From positions 293,595 to 320,550 of the forward strand of contig NW_003135350.1 in the NCBI RefSeq assembly GCF_000003605.2: a stretch of 26,956 bases of DNA, written 5' to 3'. Within the stretch, counting starts at the first letter, position 1, and each line of letters opens with the position of its first letter. Both the position numbers and the translations under genes were made by a program. The notes under the pieces were generated by a model that saw nothing but the letters and a program-made list of their open reading frames with translations, searched no databases and was not told where the DNA came from. Below are positions 1 to 11,845 of this stretch, piece by piece. The stretch is from Saccoglossus kowalevskii. Its lineage: Eukaryota; Hemichordata; Enteropneusta; Harrimaniidae.

Positions 1-139
1 TGAACAGTTTATGAACATATTGTGTTGTTGATCTTCAACCCATTGAAATATTTAAATAATGGAAACTTTTTGGCCTGACAATTTATGATTACCATATATG
101 GTTTCTCTACTTTGTGATAACTTCACTAGTTTATTGGGT

Positions 140-830
140 TATGAGTTCCCTTTTGAACGAAGTCCGGGGTCATATTTCGGAACCCTGTGGTCCAAAACAT
201 GGACATGGTTTCTCATATTCATTCAAATTCATTATATACATTGTGCATTTCAGATTACATGTCCATGACAATTTGTTTTAAAATCAAATCAAATTTGGCC
301 AACTGGCAGTCTTTCTCAGGGACCATTCATATTTGGCACATACATCATACATATTGGAATACATGTACATGTCCAAGTCAGTTTCTTTCATACTCAAATC
401 CAAGATTGCCGTGCTTTTTGACCAAACTACTATATTTCCAAGCCTTTTGGATCATTTTCATTCATATTTTGCATGTGCATGTTCATATCAGTTTGTTCCA
501 AAGTTAGTTTTTTGGAAAATGTGGTATCTTTGACAGGAATTGTCGGTTTTTAGTCAAATTTGATACAAACATTATACATGTTGAGGTACATGTTCATAAT
601 GATTTGTTTCATGTTTAAAATCAGCCATTTTTTTTTTCAAAGTGTATATTGTTGACAAGTTTTTTTGCTCTTCAAATTATACATGTTAGGATGCATGTCC
701 ATGACAATACGTTTTACAATCAGATAACGTTGGTTGACTGCCTGCAGTCTTGCTTTTTGACCATACTAGTATATTTCTGTACTTGAGCCTGGACAAATGA
801 AATTCAGTTTGGATACAAAAAAAATCTAAT
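140..830 (+). repeat. Degenerate array of roughly 105-120 bp modules
   Basis: About five loosely similar modules follow one another, each with a core like gcatgtccatgacaat followed by ttgtttta and a short A-rich stretch. Cores lie near 258, 362, 470, 587 and 691. The first is followed by a 'ttggcca actggcagtc' block that resembles the palindromic modules at 10.4-13.2 kb, so this is probably an older relative of that family. No open reading frame here resembles a known protein. Boundaries are approximate. Confidence 0.5.
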
Positions 831-990
831 TTCTGTTGATACTAGACCAGCCAATTATTCACTCTCCACTATGCGTTTGGTCCAAATTACAGGAATAACA
901 TTTCCCCTAATTCCAACGGAGACTTTGTCATTAACAATGACTTATTTTCATAACGAATTCATGAAATGGAAACACATTTTGCTTTGACCT

Positions 991-1120
991 TAGATTATAT
1001 GAGGGCGCTCTTCTCTGTTTTATTGTTGTACTGTCTTTGCATGCTCAGTAATTATCTCACCATTTTGATTGTGTGAGGGCGCTATTCTATGCTTTAATGT
1101 TGTCCTGTTCTGCAGATGCA
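991..1120 (+). repeat. Two diverged direct copies of a ~54-bp segment
   Basis: Segment 991-1044 and segment 1064-1120 both contain gagggcgct followed by a ttct...ttta/ttat...tgttgt...ctgt...gcatgc/gcagatgc pattern, offset by about 75 bp. It looks like an old local duplication. The rest of 831-1190 shows no gene and no MSH4-like exon. Confidence 0.45.
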
Positions 1121-1189
1121 TTCGTAGATATACTGCCTTTTTTATTTTTGTCTTTTCTGGCATCTTTAGTTGACTCAATGATTCTTTGC

Positions 1190-1270
1190 AGTTAGCCTGT
1201 CTGTATGTATGTATGTCTGTTGCACTGATATCTCAAGAACCACTTTGATGAAATTTGGTACATATATCCT
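1190..1270 (+). repeat. Interspersed repeat end (shared with 25150-25262, opposite strand)
   Basis: The stretch runs ttagcctgtctg, then a TGTA-rich microsatellite, then atctcaagaac, then gaaatttggtac. The reverse complement of 25150-25262 has the same blocks in the same order (tagcctgtctg, a TGTA/TGTG-rich stretch, atctcaagaac, gaaacttggtac). The two are copies of one repeat family in opposite orientation, and this copy leads directly into the 110-bp array. Confidence 0.6.
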
Positions 1271-1930
1271 GACAATCTACAGACCTGGGTACTTTAGGGT
1301 TCTAATCAATGTGTATTTACTACATACTTACTCTGGAATAAGCCACGTGTGTGTTTAGGATTGAATATACAAATTGGTTGTACAATCTACAGACCTGGGT
1401 ACTTTAGGGTTCTAATCAATGTGTATTTACTACATACTTACTCTGGAATAAGCCACATGTGTGTTTAAGGTTGAATATACAAATTGGTTGTACAATCTAC
1501 AGACCTGGGTACTTTAGGGTTCTAATCAATGTGTATTTACTACATACTTACTCTGGAATAAGCCACATGTGTGTTTAAGGTTGAATATACAAATTGGTTG
1601 TACAATCTACAGACCTGGGTACTTTAGGGTTCTAATCAATGTGTATTTACTACATACTTACTCTGGAATAAGCCACATGTGTGTTTAAGGTTGAATATAC
1701 AAATTGGTTGTACAATCTACAGACCTGGGTACTTTAGGGTTCTAATCAATGTGTATTTACTACATACTTACTCTGGAATAAGCCACATGTGTGTTTAAGG
1801 TTGAATATACAAATTGGTTGTACAATCTACAGACCTGGGTACTTTAGGGTTCTAATCAATGTGTATTTACTACATACTTACTCTGGAATAAACCACATGT
1901 GTGTTTAGGGTTGAATATACAAATTGGTTG
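1271..1930 (+). repeat. Tandem array, six copies of a 110-bp unit
   Basis: Units begin at 1271, 1381, 1491, 1601, 1711 and 1821, each exactly 110 bp with no indels. The four middle units read identically. The first unit differs at its first base and by gccacgtg and ttaggattg in place of gccacatg and ttaaggttg. The last differs by aaccacatg and ttagggttg. Variation only in the edge copies suggests recent amplification or homogenisation of the interior. The array probably lies in an MSH4 intron, because no upstream MSH4 exon is visible in 1-2153. It is not a CRISPR array: there are no unique spacers and the host is eukaryotic. Confidence 0.97.
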
Positions 1931-2153
1931 CACATACAAATTACTTAATTTGCATATTTATTTGTACTTCATACCCCTATGGGTACTTCATACCTTCAAC
2001 ACACTTTCAATTTTTCTTGATATAATATGATGATATAACCTTGTAATAGTGTAGTGGTCACCATGTCTGTCGGTGTAGTCATCAACAATTTTTTATAACC
2101 GTTTGTATGCTTCTGATAAGTGAATAAATTGTGAAATAATTTGTCTTTGCTAG

Positions 2154-5100
2154 AAATGGTGAAACAACTGAGTGAAAAATACAGTTTACCACTGAAGATA
2201 AGTTACAATGGTACTCGTGGCTTCTTTATTCAAATGTACGCTGGACGAGACAACTCTGTCTCACCAGCTGATATGCCACCTGTATTTGTTAAAGTTGTCA
2301 GGGTCAAGAGCACACTCAATTTTACAACACCAGACTTGGTAAGTATTTCATTGTAATCTACCATCATACTAACCACATCAACTTCAATTCACACGTTTTT
2401 TCTGCAATTGTATGAAATTTCTTCCTCATGGTTCACCTTTTCCTTTGAGATATGTGGTATTTAGTTGTGGGTTTGTCACTAATTTTCTATTTTCTTCAAT
2501 TCACAGATTAAAATGAATGGTAAGTGTCATGATTAAATTTGAGCAGTTTTATTTTGTTTGGTGGTGGGGAGGGGGGGGGGGTTTCAATTTTACTGATTAT
2601 TTTATCTGACACATGTATTTAGCTCTTAAAATTTTGCTAAGAACCAAAGACTAAATATTTGGTACCCTGCCCTGCGACAGTTCCTTTGATAAAAAAAAAT
2701 AAAAAAATACTAACCATTCAATTTTGTGGCAGACATTCAATCCACATCTTTCACGCATTGTGCATGATCTTGCAATGAACTAAAAAATTTCTCTATCTTG
2801 GTCTCTATTGGGCCCATAGCAAACTCACTCAATATTCAACCCCAGGTAGAGTTTAAGCTTAGCTCTCAACCACTGGTAATCATTAAATGTTTTGTTACTG
2901 ATAAGAATACATTATAATTGCATTGATTTCTTTTCCAGATCGCATAAATGAGTCCATGAATGAAATTTATCTGATGACAAACATGTAAGTATCCTCTAGC
3001 TTTTTTTCCTGACACATCAAACCCTGATTGTATAAGAGCTAGCTGTCACATTATGAAGTTTTAACTACTATGGCTACCATGTAAGTGATTAAGCGTGTTG
3101 GTGCACCAAATTAAACTACACCCACAGTGCTGGTTTACTATATATAGAGAGTGTGTACAATACTATGATATACAAGAAAATCATTCTTAGATAGTTAATT
3201 AACATCTTTTTCTGTAACGTTTAGTGTCTGCAGTTAATAACTAAACATGGTGTTGCAGCAAATTGTGTAGCTATGAAATAGGATAAATATGATGCATGTG
3301 TATCAGATAGGATGAAGTGTGTGTTTTATCACATACTGTAGAATACTTTATTTTCGCTTGGAATTTATTTTCGCCATTTTCGCTGAAGGGATGATTCTGT
3401 GAAAAAAAAAACATCGAATATACTTCTTTTCCTATATTTCACATTAAACTCATCAAAAATCAGTGAAAATAAATTCCATACAAAACGCCCAAAAAGCGTT
3501 TTTCAGCGAAAATTAATTTCAGCGAAAATAAAGTGTTTCACAGTATGACAGAAACTTGTAAGTGGTCGATTAAGTGTAAAACACAGTTTATATTTTCAGA
3601 GTTATTAATGAGCTGATGAGTGAAATAAGAGGTCAAATTGGTTGTCTTTATAAATTAACTGAATGTGTTGCTGTACTGGATATGTTGGTATCATTTGCCC
3701 ATGCATGTACTCTTGGAGAGTATGGTGAGTAGAGCTTCATGGTAAACACTGAGCAACCTGGCTGCGCTACGAGTTTGGAATGCTGGTATTCCCTTGGCAT
3801 CAATGGGTAGTCCATTGTTTGCATAAATGACATTTCTCAACTGAAAACGGAAAAGTAGTTTGTTTTCAAAAAATTGTGTGTTCTGTATATTACTCAATTG
3901 GTGTACAATGTGGAAGATTTGTTGTTTTCAAAGACAAACTCGTTTTCTAAAATCTGTAATTTAGCCCTATATAGGGCAAGAATTGGTAGTGTGTGCTACC
4001 GTAAATTACAAGACCAGGTGTGTGTTTTTTAACACCTCATAGTTGTAATGTAATTTTCTTGTTTTATCAATTCTCATATGTTAGTGCGACCAGACTTCAC
4101 TGATACATTAGCTATCAAGCAAGGAAGGCATCCAATACTTGAGAAGATATCCATTGAGTTACCTGTACCAAACAATACTGTAAGCATCACTTTAGGGTTT
4201 CACTCAAAAGTCATTCATATAAGTATTTTGAGATTCAGGCACCATGTTGATAAATTAAATGAAATTTTATCTCAATTCATCCTTAGGCCACTAAAACAAC
4301 AGACTAGCGATCGCTATTGTTTTATGTAGGTGTGAATTAGAGATTTAGTCTGCAGGATTAGTGCCACTACAGACCATGCTGGTAGTTTATTGACATAAGC
4401 CTACCCACAGATTTCCGAGCATACTTTCATTCTTCTGCGTTAAGTTTTCTGCTCATTTTTTTGAAGAGTTATGGCATTTTTAATGTTTTGCACTTTATAC
4501 GTAACTAGCAAATTTAGAGTTATAATGGTCCTTGTTATTTTGACTTTTGATAGCATTTGTCAAACTTTTTTTATGAAAAGTTAAGTCTCGGCCGAAACAA
4601 TCTTGCCAGGCATCCTATTAAATGAAAAGCTGTATTGCTAGTCTCTTCTGCATGGTCTGAGGTGCTACTTTAAAATTTCTGGTTCTGGGCATAAATACTA
4701 GTTTGTTTGAATTTTAATCAAGATTGCACTCAGCACTTTTTTGGAAACATTCCTCTTTAACAATTTTGATAAGCATGACATACTGTTATACCGTACTCGC
4801 CCGTGTTATCGCCCATGCCCAGGCATTTTACATGTAATTTCGTAAATTCTGGTGGTATGTAATTAATATCGTAATAAAATGTGCATATTTTTTGTGATCA
4901 TTTCTGTTTCTTCATTGTAAAAATCAATGATGACAACTAATTGCGTAATTTGATTTTCCCTCAAAGACGTGATTACCCCCCCCCCCTCAATCTGCCACAT
5001 GATGAATCAAAATTTTCATTTGCACTATTTTTCGAGGGGGGTGCTCAGGTAAGCGCCCACTCCTAAAAAATTGTGATTTTCTGAGTTGAGGCCCCTGGGC

Positions 5101-8100
5101 GCTTAGGTGGTTGAGTACGGTAATAAATGCTAGGGTTTATGTTATTTTTAATTTTGAATGCAGTTGAAGATGAGTAATAATTTTGTCTTGTTGATGGGAA
5201 ACCTCTGCAAATTATGGTAATATATTATATTTTTTTTTCAGTATGCATCTGAAGATAGTAATTTTATTATCATTACTGGCCCCAATATGGTGAGTTGTGC
5301 AAAAATATGATCAAATATATGAGTGATTCCTTTGCTTTTAAATTGCTATAATCAGCCAAGTCCAGCAGGGGGCTTAAAATTTGGAATCCATCTGTGCACA
5401 CTCATATGACATGCACGAACCAATTTCATAATTTTTTTTCTGTGGATATCGTATAAGGCTGGCCGTGATATCTCTAAAAATATTCAGCCGATTACTATCA
5501 AACATATTTATTTATATAAGCAGTGACTTTATATAATAATGATCCCAATGATTCTAATGAAAAAATAACTTTTAACCAATATAGATGATAAAGTCAGTTA
5601 ATTCTATCTACTCATAATCTAGCAGGAGTGCTTTACTTTATTTTCTCAAAATCATACCAACATTGCTTTATTGTTGAATCGTCTTTTGAGGTTACTCTAA
5701 ACATCTTGTCGTAGAACATTAAAAAAAAGCATTTTTTCTACTTCACTGTCTATTTTATTTGCGGATCTATCAGGTTACCAAAAGTGAATGAATAACTTGA
5801 ATACAATGGGGGTGGAAAGGGGGTGCTGTGAGATGTTAGTATTTTATTCCAGTGACATGTTATATCTTATGTATTATATTTTTCAACGAATCCAGTGAAA
5901 CTAGACCCCTTTATATTTTGGTATGTACAAAAATGAATTTGAAGTAAATCTAAACTTGATAAAAGCATTCATTTTAGATTTTAAAGCTATAAACCTACTC
6001 TAATGATGTTTACAGTGAATTTCCATTACTGATGAAAAAGACGTATCAAAATGTTCTGGGAATTGTGGTTATCCCATTTCCTGCAATTTGACTTGGGATG
6101 TTCAATGGATTCAAAACTTTTTTATTTGTAGAGTGGTAAGTCAACTTATTTGAAGCAAGTAGCTCTCCTGCAGATTATGGCTCAGTTAGGATCTTTTGTA
6201 CCAGCACAGTATGCATCATTTCGAATCATTGATCAGCTCTTTACTCGTATCGGTTTTGACGATGATATAGAATCCAATGCATCAACATTCATGGTGGAGG
6301 TGAGTTGTATGAATTTAGAGCGCCCTCTTGTGTTTAAAATCAGAAATGTTAGTATTCTCCTGAGACCTAGTTTAAAACTATTTCATCAGGCAATATAAAA
6401 CTATCGTCCAACAACGTACATTGCCCAATGTTTGGTAAGTTTTAGAAAAGAAATGATATCAGATTTCAAGCTGATAATTTTATTAGTTAAGCTGTCTGTC
6501 TGCCTGTGTGTGTACTTTGAAGTTGCACTATTGACAGAACTGTGTAGGTGCATATTCTTTGTATAGAATAATGTGAGAGTGCAATCGTTCAGATATTGAA
6601 CAACACTTGGCCGAGTGAAGTTTAATACCTGAAGAATTGCATGCAGTACATTATCTGGTTTACAAGATGTTTGCAATTGATGATAGTCTGAAGAATTTAA
6701 TAATTTTGTTCCTTTGTTTTGTTTATTTTTCTTTTTAAGTAGAAATAAACCGGGAAAATAACTTTCTCTATCGACCCCTAGTCAACTACACCTAGAGTTT
6801 GTACTGACCAATCATATTGAAATGATTATCTGTATATCAGTGTTTTTACGTGCATATTTTGGGCAAGTTATTGCAAGAAGAAGAGTTACACTGCATAATC
6901 AGCTTATGAATATTTATCACTACACTGTAAACATTACAATTCAACCACTGAAATCAAATTCCCGGTATTTGCCTTTGAACTTCAAAATTGGGTATTTTCT
7001 GAAATTTTATAATGAGTGTAGATCTCAAAAACATGACTGTATCTAGTGGTGTACTGGCGGCGGTGCAATATCTAGGTACTGCACTGGTAAGCATGCATTC
7101 ATACAGATACTGGTAATGTCTCCTTAGAACACAGAAGTCAAAATTATTGTAATGTTGATCATCTTCTATATCAAGCACATAATATTACACTATTTTGCAG
7201 CTCAAAACAAACATTCCCTTTAAACAGGGATTATGGTCGTAACTATAGTACATTGTACTTTATTGTTGCAAAATAACATTTAACTACGATCATGCACAAC
7301 TCCGAATTTTGATACAAGCTTGCATGTAAATATGCAACCGATGTTTAGTAGATCTTTAAAATTGGCTGATATCAGTACTTAAACATGCGCGTGCATTATA
7401 CTCACATGCCTGGTTCTGATTACATTGTAACTTGAATTCAAATTGCACTGTAGCAGATTTCATTGATTTCATATTATTTTTATCTTTCAGATGAAGGAGG
7501 TTAATTATATTGTACAGAATGCTACTGATACATCATTAATTATCATAGATGAGTTAGCAAGAGGTAAGAAAGCATGCCTACAGAGGTCAATTATTATAAC
7601 ATTATTGCAAGCTAGTGGCATCCCTATCCCTTGACTGATGCTTAAAAATGTTGTCTTTTTTGCACAGTCAAACTGTGTTTGGGAATTGTATTTTACATGC
7701 AGATTTTCCAGTTCTGTCAATAATAACTTAGTTACTTATGGTCTCCTTGTAGGTACTAGCAACGAAGAAGGTTTGAGTATTTGTTATGCAGTCTGTGAAC
7801 ATCTCTTATCACTTAAAGCATTCGCATTCTTTGCAACTCACTTTCTACAGTTAACACGTCTTCCTGAACATTATCCCAATGTAGAAAAGTAAGTCTAAAC
7901 ATAAAAGTCTACTATTTTACAGAAGAGACAGAGTAATATGAGTATCATTATTGATCATCAAAACTACTTTTCAAGGTTCTGCTAGCCATTGACAATTGTA
8001 GGATTTGAAAATTCCATCAGTCTACGTTGTTAGGATATACATAGCTTGGAATGATCCTTTTAGCTCTGCTGTTGATAAAGTCGAGAGATGCTATTCATAT

Positions 8101-9491
8101 TACCGATTGTTCATCGACATGAACTTTACATTTACGACTTCTCCTTAAAATTGTCAGCTGTATGGGTTTTGTATCTTGGGTGATCCTTTTTCAGGTTTGT
8201 ACATTTTAGGACAATGGACTCACTGTTCATGTTTTAAGGCAGCTCTGTATGGCACCTTTACCAACTCAGTCTGCATGCACTCCAGAGAGGACAATTTACA
8301 GACCGATTCATATAGCCAAGTAACCAGGGGTAATAATGTAAAGTTCCATTGAGTAGTTTGACACGTATATAGTGTTTTATAAATGTCTACACATTATTAT
8401 TTATGAATATTTTATATTGTTTATTCACAGTTATTGCATGGAAGTTCAACATAACTACACTACCAGTGGTGGTAACAATAAAGTGTCCTATACTCATGTA
8501 CTCTCAAAGGGATGTACACAAATAAAACATTATGGTGAGTACAAATTATTCTGATCTTCTCTTGAAATCCAGAGATCTGAGGGAGGTAATTAAATAATTG
8601 GGCCTTTGCATCAACTTTAGAACAAGTTTGGAAGCACATTTAAAAAATGTTAGATTGATTATTCAGTATCATGCCTCTTTAATATAAAATAATGTAAAAT
8701 TCCTCTTCACCTGCTCTACTCAATAGACCAAACAATGTTGGACAGTGGATTGATATCAGTAACACATGTCTATTAGGTCAAGTAAATAATGTTGCATTTC
8801 ACACAGATCGCACGCATACTTATGTATATGAATCTTCTCAGGATTTCATTTGACCACTAATAATTTTGTGTTTTATTTAACTGATTAGGAATACAGTTAG
8901 CTGAAACCTCAACATTACCAAAGTCAGTGACTGAGTCAGCAAAGCAGTTGGCAGCTTCACTTATAAAAAAGGAACAGGTATGCTGGATTGTATTTTTTAC
9001 ACAAAATGATGTGCAAACTAAATTCTGGTGGTACGTAATTAATCTTATAATAAAATGTGCATATTCTTTGTGACCATGTCTGTACCTTCATTTGTAAAAG
9101 TAAGTTGGACAAGTACGGTAGTAATGTACATTTGATATATATATATAATATTTATCTTCTAATTACAACAGGAAGTTTTATTATTATTTTTGGTCTTGAC
9201 TGAACAGATGAACCAATTAATAATAACAAATTTGAAGGGTAAAAATGTTGCATAGTCGTTGACAAATTAGTGAGAAAATTAACTGACTTGCTTTAAATTA
9301 TTATTCTGTATGTTTTCCAGGTTACCACCAAAGAAAGCCAAGAACTTGTCAAGCAAAAAGCAGTTTTCAAGTTGGGTACTCGTTTAATTCAAGCAGCAAG
9401 AAATTCTCGACTTGATGGCCCTGGCTTACTAAGTTATATGGAAGCATTACGTGGACAGTATCGTGCAGAAAGCCAGAACCATGAAGAGTGA
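2154..9491 (+). CDS. MSH4: MutS homologue 4, C-terminal half (12 exons)
   Basis: This is the 3' part of MSH4. Known role: with MSH5 it forms a meiosis-specific clamp that binds recombination intermediates and promotes crossovers in the nucleus. Exons by phase-consistent GT-AG splicing: 2154-2338, 2507-2519, 2939-2984, 3600-3724, 4085-4179, 5242-5289, 6132-6299, 7491-7563, 7753-7888, 8431-8534, 8889-8977 and 9321-9491 (TGA at the end). They encode 416 complete residues, numbered here from the ATG codon at 2156, which is internal. Landmarks are the MSH4-type segment [11 protein letters not shown] followed by [17 protein letters not shown] (112-140), Walker A GPNMSGKST (167-175, split by an intron between Met and Ser), the MutS signature [11 protein letters not shown] (213-223), Walker B LIIIDEL (242-248) and the ATHF switch His (280). 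Walker B is followed by ARGT where MutS proteins normally have GRGT. The N-terminal half and promoter lie upstream of the window. Identification is very secure; exon ends are inferred from frame and consensus. Confidence 0.96.
2507..2519 (+). other. MSH4: 13-nt MSH4 microexon
   Basis: The exon attaaaatgaatg lies between tcacag and gtaagtg. It encodes Ile-Lys-Met-Asn plus the first base of Asp and joins the DL of the preceding exon to the R-I-N-E-S of the next. This gives a continuous DLIKMNDRINES stretch typical of MSH4; skipping it would shift the frame. Confidence 0.9.
2571..2581 (+). promoter_or_regulatory. G11 tract just downstream of the microexon
   Basis: An uninterrupted run of eleven G, preceded by gtggtgggga, begins 52 nt after the microexon donor. 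Intronic G runs are known to promote use of nearby short exons, so this may help define the microexon. The function is inferred; it may be only a homopolymer. Confidence 0.3.
3336..3543. mobile_element. 208-bp MITE with TA target duplication, in MSH4 intron 3
   Basis: The left end is ctgtagaatactttatttt followed by cgct; the reverse complement of the right end is ctgtgaaacactttatttt followed by cgct. TA flanks both sides (3334-3335 and 3544-3545). The inside is rich in tttcgc/gcgaaa. There is no coding capacity. TA duplication and CTGT ends suggest a Tc1/mariner-type non-autonomous element; the superfamily is inferred. Confidence 0.8.
4791..5120. mobile_element. 330-bp MITE with TA target duplication, in MSH4 intron 5
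   Basis: It begins ccgtactcgccc and ends ggttgagtacgg, whose reverse complement is ccgtactcaacc. TA lies on both sides (4789-4790 and 5121-5122). Just inside, cgcccatgcccagg and, from the other end, gcgcccaggggcc are also partly matched. The interior has a C10 tract and no ORF. A fragment of the same family lies at 9020-9120. Confidence 0.75.
9020..9120 (+). mobile_element. Fragment of the 4791-5120 MITE family, in the last MSH4 intron
   Basis: From aaattctggtggtacgtaat onward the sequence follows 4850-4950 closely through taataaaatgtgcatatt and ttgtga(c/t)cat. It ends in aagtacggta, like the right end gagtacggta of the complete copy. The left end and the middle part are missing. Confidence 0.7.
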
Positions 9492-9551
9492 ATTAGCTTT
9501 TACTTCACATTTTGAATATTTTTATCCCACTCGATAAATTTCTAATATTAA

Positions 9552-9676
9552 AGGGTGGCAGTCGTCGTGCCGCGTCCTGTTCGATATGGGACTCATCGCG
9601 ACGTATACAACGTGTGTAAAATACATTGTTTATTTACATGAAATTCGAACACGCGCTGCGCCACGACCACCGCGCT
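9552..9676. mobile_element. 125-bp TTAA-flanked MITE (piggyBac-like) just after MSH4
   Basis: TTAA flanks both ends (9548-9551 and 9677-9680). The left terminus agggtggcagtcgtcgtg and the reverse complement of the right terminus, agcgcggtggtcgtggcg, are imperfect inverted repeats. The GC-rich ends contrast with the AT-rich surroundings. Duplicated TTAA is the hallmark of piggyBac-type insertion. Related copies are at 24802-25099 and from 26253. It starts 60 bp after the MSH4 stop and so probably lies in the 3' UTR. Confidence 0.8.
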
Positions 9677-10154
9677 TTAAGATTTTTTTAAGAATTTACA
9701 CTTAGATTTATTTTTAGGAGCTGCATGTAAATTTTATATCATAAACTGCACTGTAAATAGATTAAGCTCTTAGATTAATTTTGGATTTAATACAGTTCAT
9801 ATTCAAATTTAATTTCCTTTTACACTTCGTATTATGAATCATATAATGGATCATCCTCATTGTGGCTAACTATCATTAGTAAAAGTGCAGTCACTTTAAT
9901 TGCTCTAGTGTAGTTGTGCTTATGCCGTAGGTAAAAGGATTTAAGCTAACTTTTTGGTTGAATCTTTACTAGTTTTAGTATCTGCATGGTGGTAACCAAT
10001 TGTATAGTACAACATGAATCAGGCTCTTACCATAGATGATACCATGTTTATTTATATGTATCAAACAGAGCAATCTCATAATATACCATTGTAGGCCATG
10101 ATGACAGGTTGCAAAAGTTAATGTTAGAGAAATGGGTCCATACTCCCGTAAATG

Positions 10155-10220
10155 AATAAAGTTGTTACTGTGCTAATATAATACAGTGTAATATTTGTCG
10201 TCTTAGATTTGTTAAATAAA
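10155..10220 (+). promoter_or_regulatory. Candidate polyadenylation signals for MSH4
   Basis: AATAAA occurs at 10155-10160 (in gaataaagttg) and 10215-10220 (in ttaaataaaaaaag), 660-730 bp after the stop codon. These are motif matches only; in AT-rich DNA such hexamers are common. Confidence 0.35.
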
Positions 10221-11188
10221 AAAAGTTTATTTTAGATTATACAAAAGTATGTTGTCTATGTTGGGCAGGGGAATACTTGTATGCAAATGAGAACTAATGA
10301 AGACCCTTGTTGTGAAATGCAATAAATGACTGATAGTAGAAAGTTTGACATAGTGTGTCTGTGCGAATGCGTACATGTGACTATATCTTAGACATGCTTA
10401 GACCAATTACATTCAGACTTTACACATACATAATATTATACATAGGCACATCAATGTTTTATGATCTGATTCAAGATGGCTGAATGGCAGCCATTTTTGT
10501 GTTGAAAAATCAACAAAATCAAGCATTTCTGGGATTCCAGAACTGGATCTCGGCTGTTTACAAATGGATTTTGTTCAAAATCATACATATATTGGACATT
10601 ATAAGACCTTGATGCACGTCATTTGTTTTTCAGATTGGATTCAAAATGGCCGACTGGCGCCCATTTTGTTTTAATGAATGTGGTTCTAGTGTCATAACTC
10701 TGACATGCTTATGCTGTTTATGTTCAAATTTTATATATTCATTATACGTACATCATGTCATATACAGAATGTATTGGTTTGGCAATCTGATTTAAAATGA
10801 CTGCATCATGGCCATTTTTGTGCTAACAAATCATCAAAATCCAGCATTTTTGGCATTCTGGAACCGGATCTTGGCTGTTTACAAATGAATTTTGTTCAAA
10901 CTCATACGTATATAGGACAAAATGAGAGTTGCATAAATTGCCATAGTGTGTCTGCCTACCAAACAAAACTGCTTTGACTTGAAGTGTACTCAAGGAAGGG
11001 ACTTGGGGCATGGATGTGTGAGGGCTGCTTAACATCTCGCTGATTTCAAACAAGTAGCGAAAAAATCATCTGTACACCCTTAGCCTGAATGGCCCACTGT
11101 GTCATGCTGGGGTCTAAAGTCACAGATAGCATTCACAAGAAACAACCCTACCAAATGGCTCATGCTTTATCAAACATGCTCTGCTAAT

Positions 11189-11225
11189 TAGTCCCCATTC
11201 GGACGAAGTCCAAAAACTGGGACTA
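11189..11225. repeat. Boundary hairpin, left arm (AGTCCC ... GGGACT)
   Basis: The arm tagtccc (11189-11195) pairs with gggacta (11219-11225), followed by ttaatttggg. The same hairpin, inverted, is at 12113-12142. It marks where homology between the arms resumes. Confidence 0.7.
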
Positions 11226-11351
11226 TTAATTTGGGTTTGTTACGTTCGGAGCTATATCTTGGACACCCAATGACGGATTTTATTCAAACTTTACATGAAG
11301 ACAATACATAATGTCTTACATATGTGCTTCAAGTTACTTTATGATCGAAGC

Positions 11352-11378
11352 AAAAATGGCCGACTGGCGGCCATTTTT
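11352..11378. repeat. Best copy of the ATGGCC/GGCCAT palindromic module
   Basis: A perfect 10-bp inverted repeat: stem AAAAATGGCC, loop GACTGGC, stem GGCCATTTTT. Less perfect copies occur near 10472, 10642, 10793, 11517, 11661, 12380, 12528, 12889 and 13048. Further degraded ones lie near 20460, 20612 and 20852. Orientation, judged by loop GACTGGC versus GCCAGTC, reverses at the foldback centre. Confidence 0.85.
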
Positions 11379-11800
11379 CATGTAAAATTTGCTATTTCTG
11401 ATACCTAAACATGTCCGCCGCAGTTACTCAGAGATGACTGGGATTTGGATCAAAGTTGGTATGGTGATCATTATAGGTTATAGGTGCATGTCATATTTTT
11501 TCCGTGATTCTGACAAATATGGCCGACTGGCAGCCATTTTGTTTTTTATGGTACCCATGCTACTTTCTCTTGAATGCAATTAACGTTTCTCTTTAAATTT
11601 CGTACAAAGATAGTATACCAAGGGATACATTTGTACCAACATTATTTTTGTGATTCGATTTATTATGGCTGACCGACGCCCAAATTTCCTGTAAAAGCGT
11701 TATATCGTCATTTTTTACATGTCCGGAGATTGATGTTGATATTGGGTTATAACCCTCTACTGGAGGGTCTATGGTTATAAGTGCACATCATATTTTTTTG

Positions 11801-11845
11801 TGATTCGAACAAATATGGCTACTTTATACATATTTGTTCGAATCA
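11801..11845. repeat. Perfect 17-bp hairpin at the foldback centre
   Basis: The arm tgattcgaacaaatatg (11801-11817) pairs with catatttgttcgaatca (11829-11845) around an 11-nt loop. It marks the symmetry axis of the 10355-13245 inverted repeat. Confidence 0.9.

Larger units (their letters stand above)
9492..10354 (+). other. MSH4 3' flank / probable 3' UTR
   Basis: No coding sequence is recognisable. It contains a TTAA-flanked MITE at its start and AATAAA hexamers further down. Which hexamer ends the transcript cannot be seen. Confidence 0.5.

Noticed and set aside
187-533. Two overlapping plus-strand frames of 106 and 66 codons
   Set aside because: They lie in degenerate repeat modules, have repeat-driven composition and resemble no protein.
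1271-1930. CRISPR array
   Set aside because: Units are contiguous 110-bp copies with no spacers, in eukaryotic DNA.
831-2153. An upstream MSH4 exon
   Set aside because: No frame here matches the MSH4 segment expected before the exon at 2154; the exon must lie before the window.
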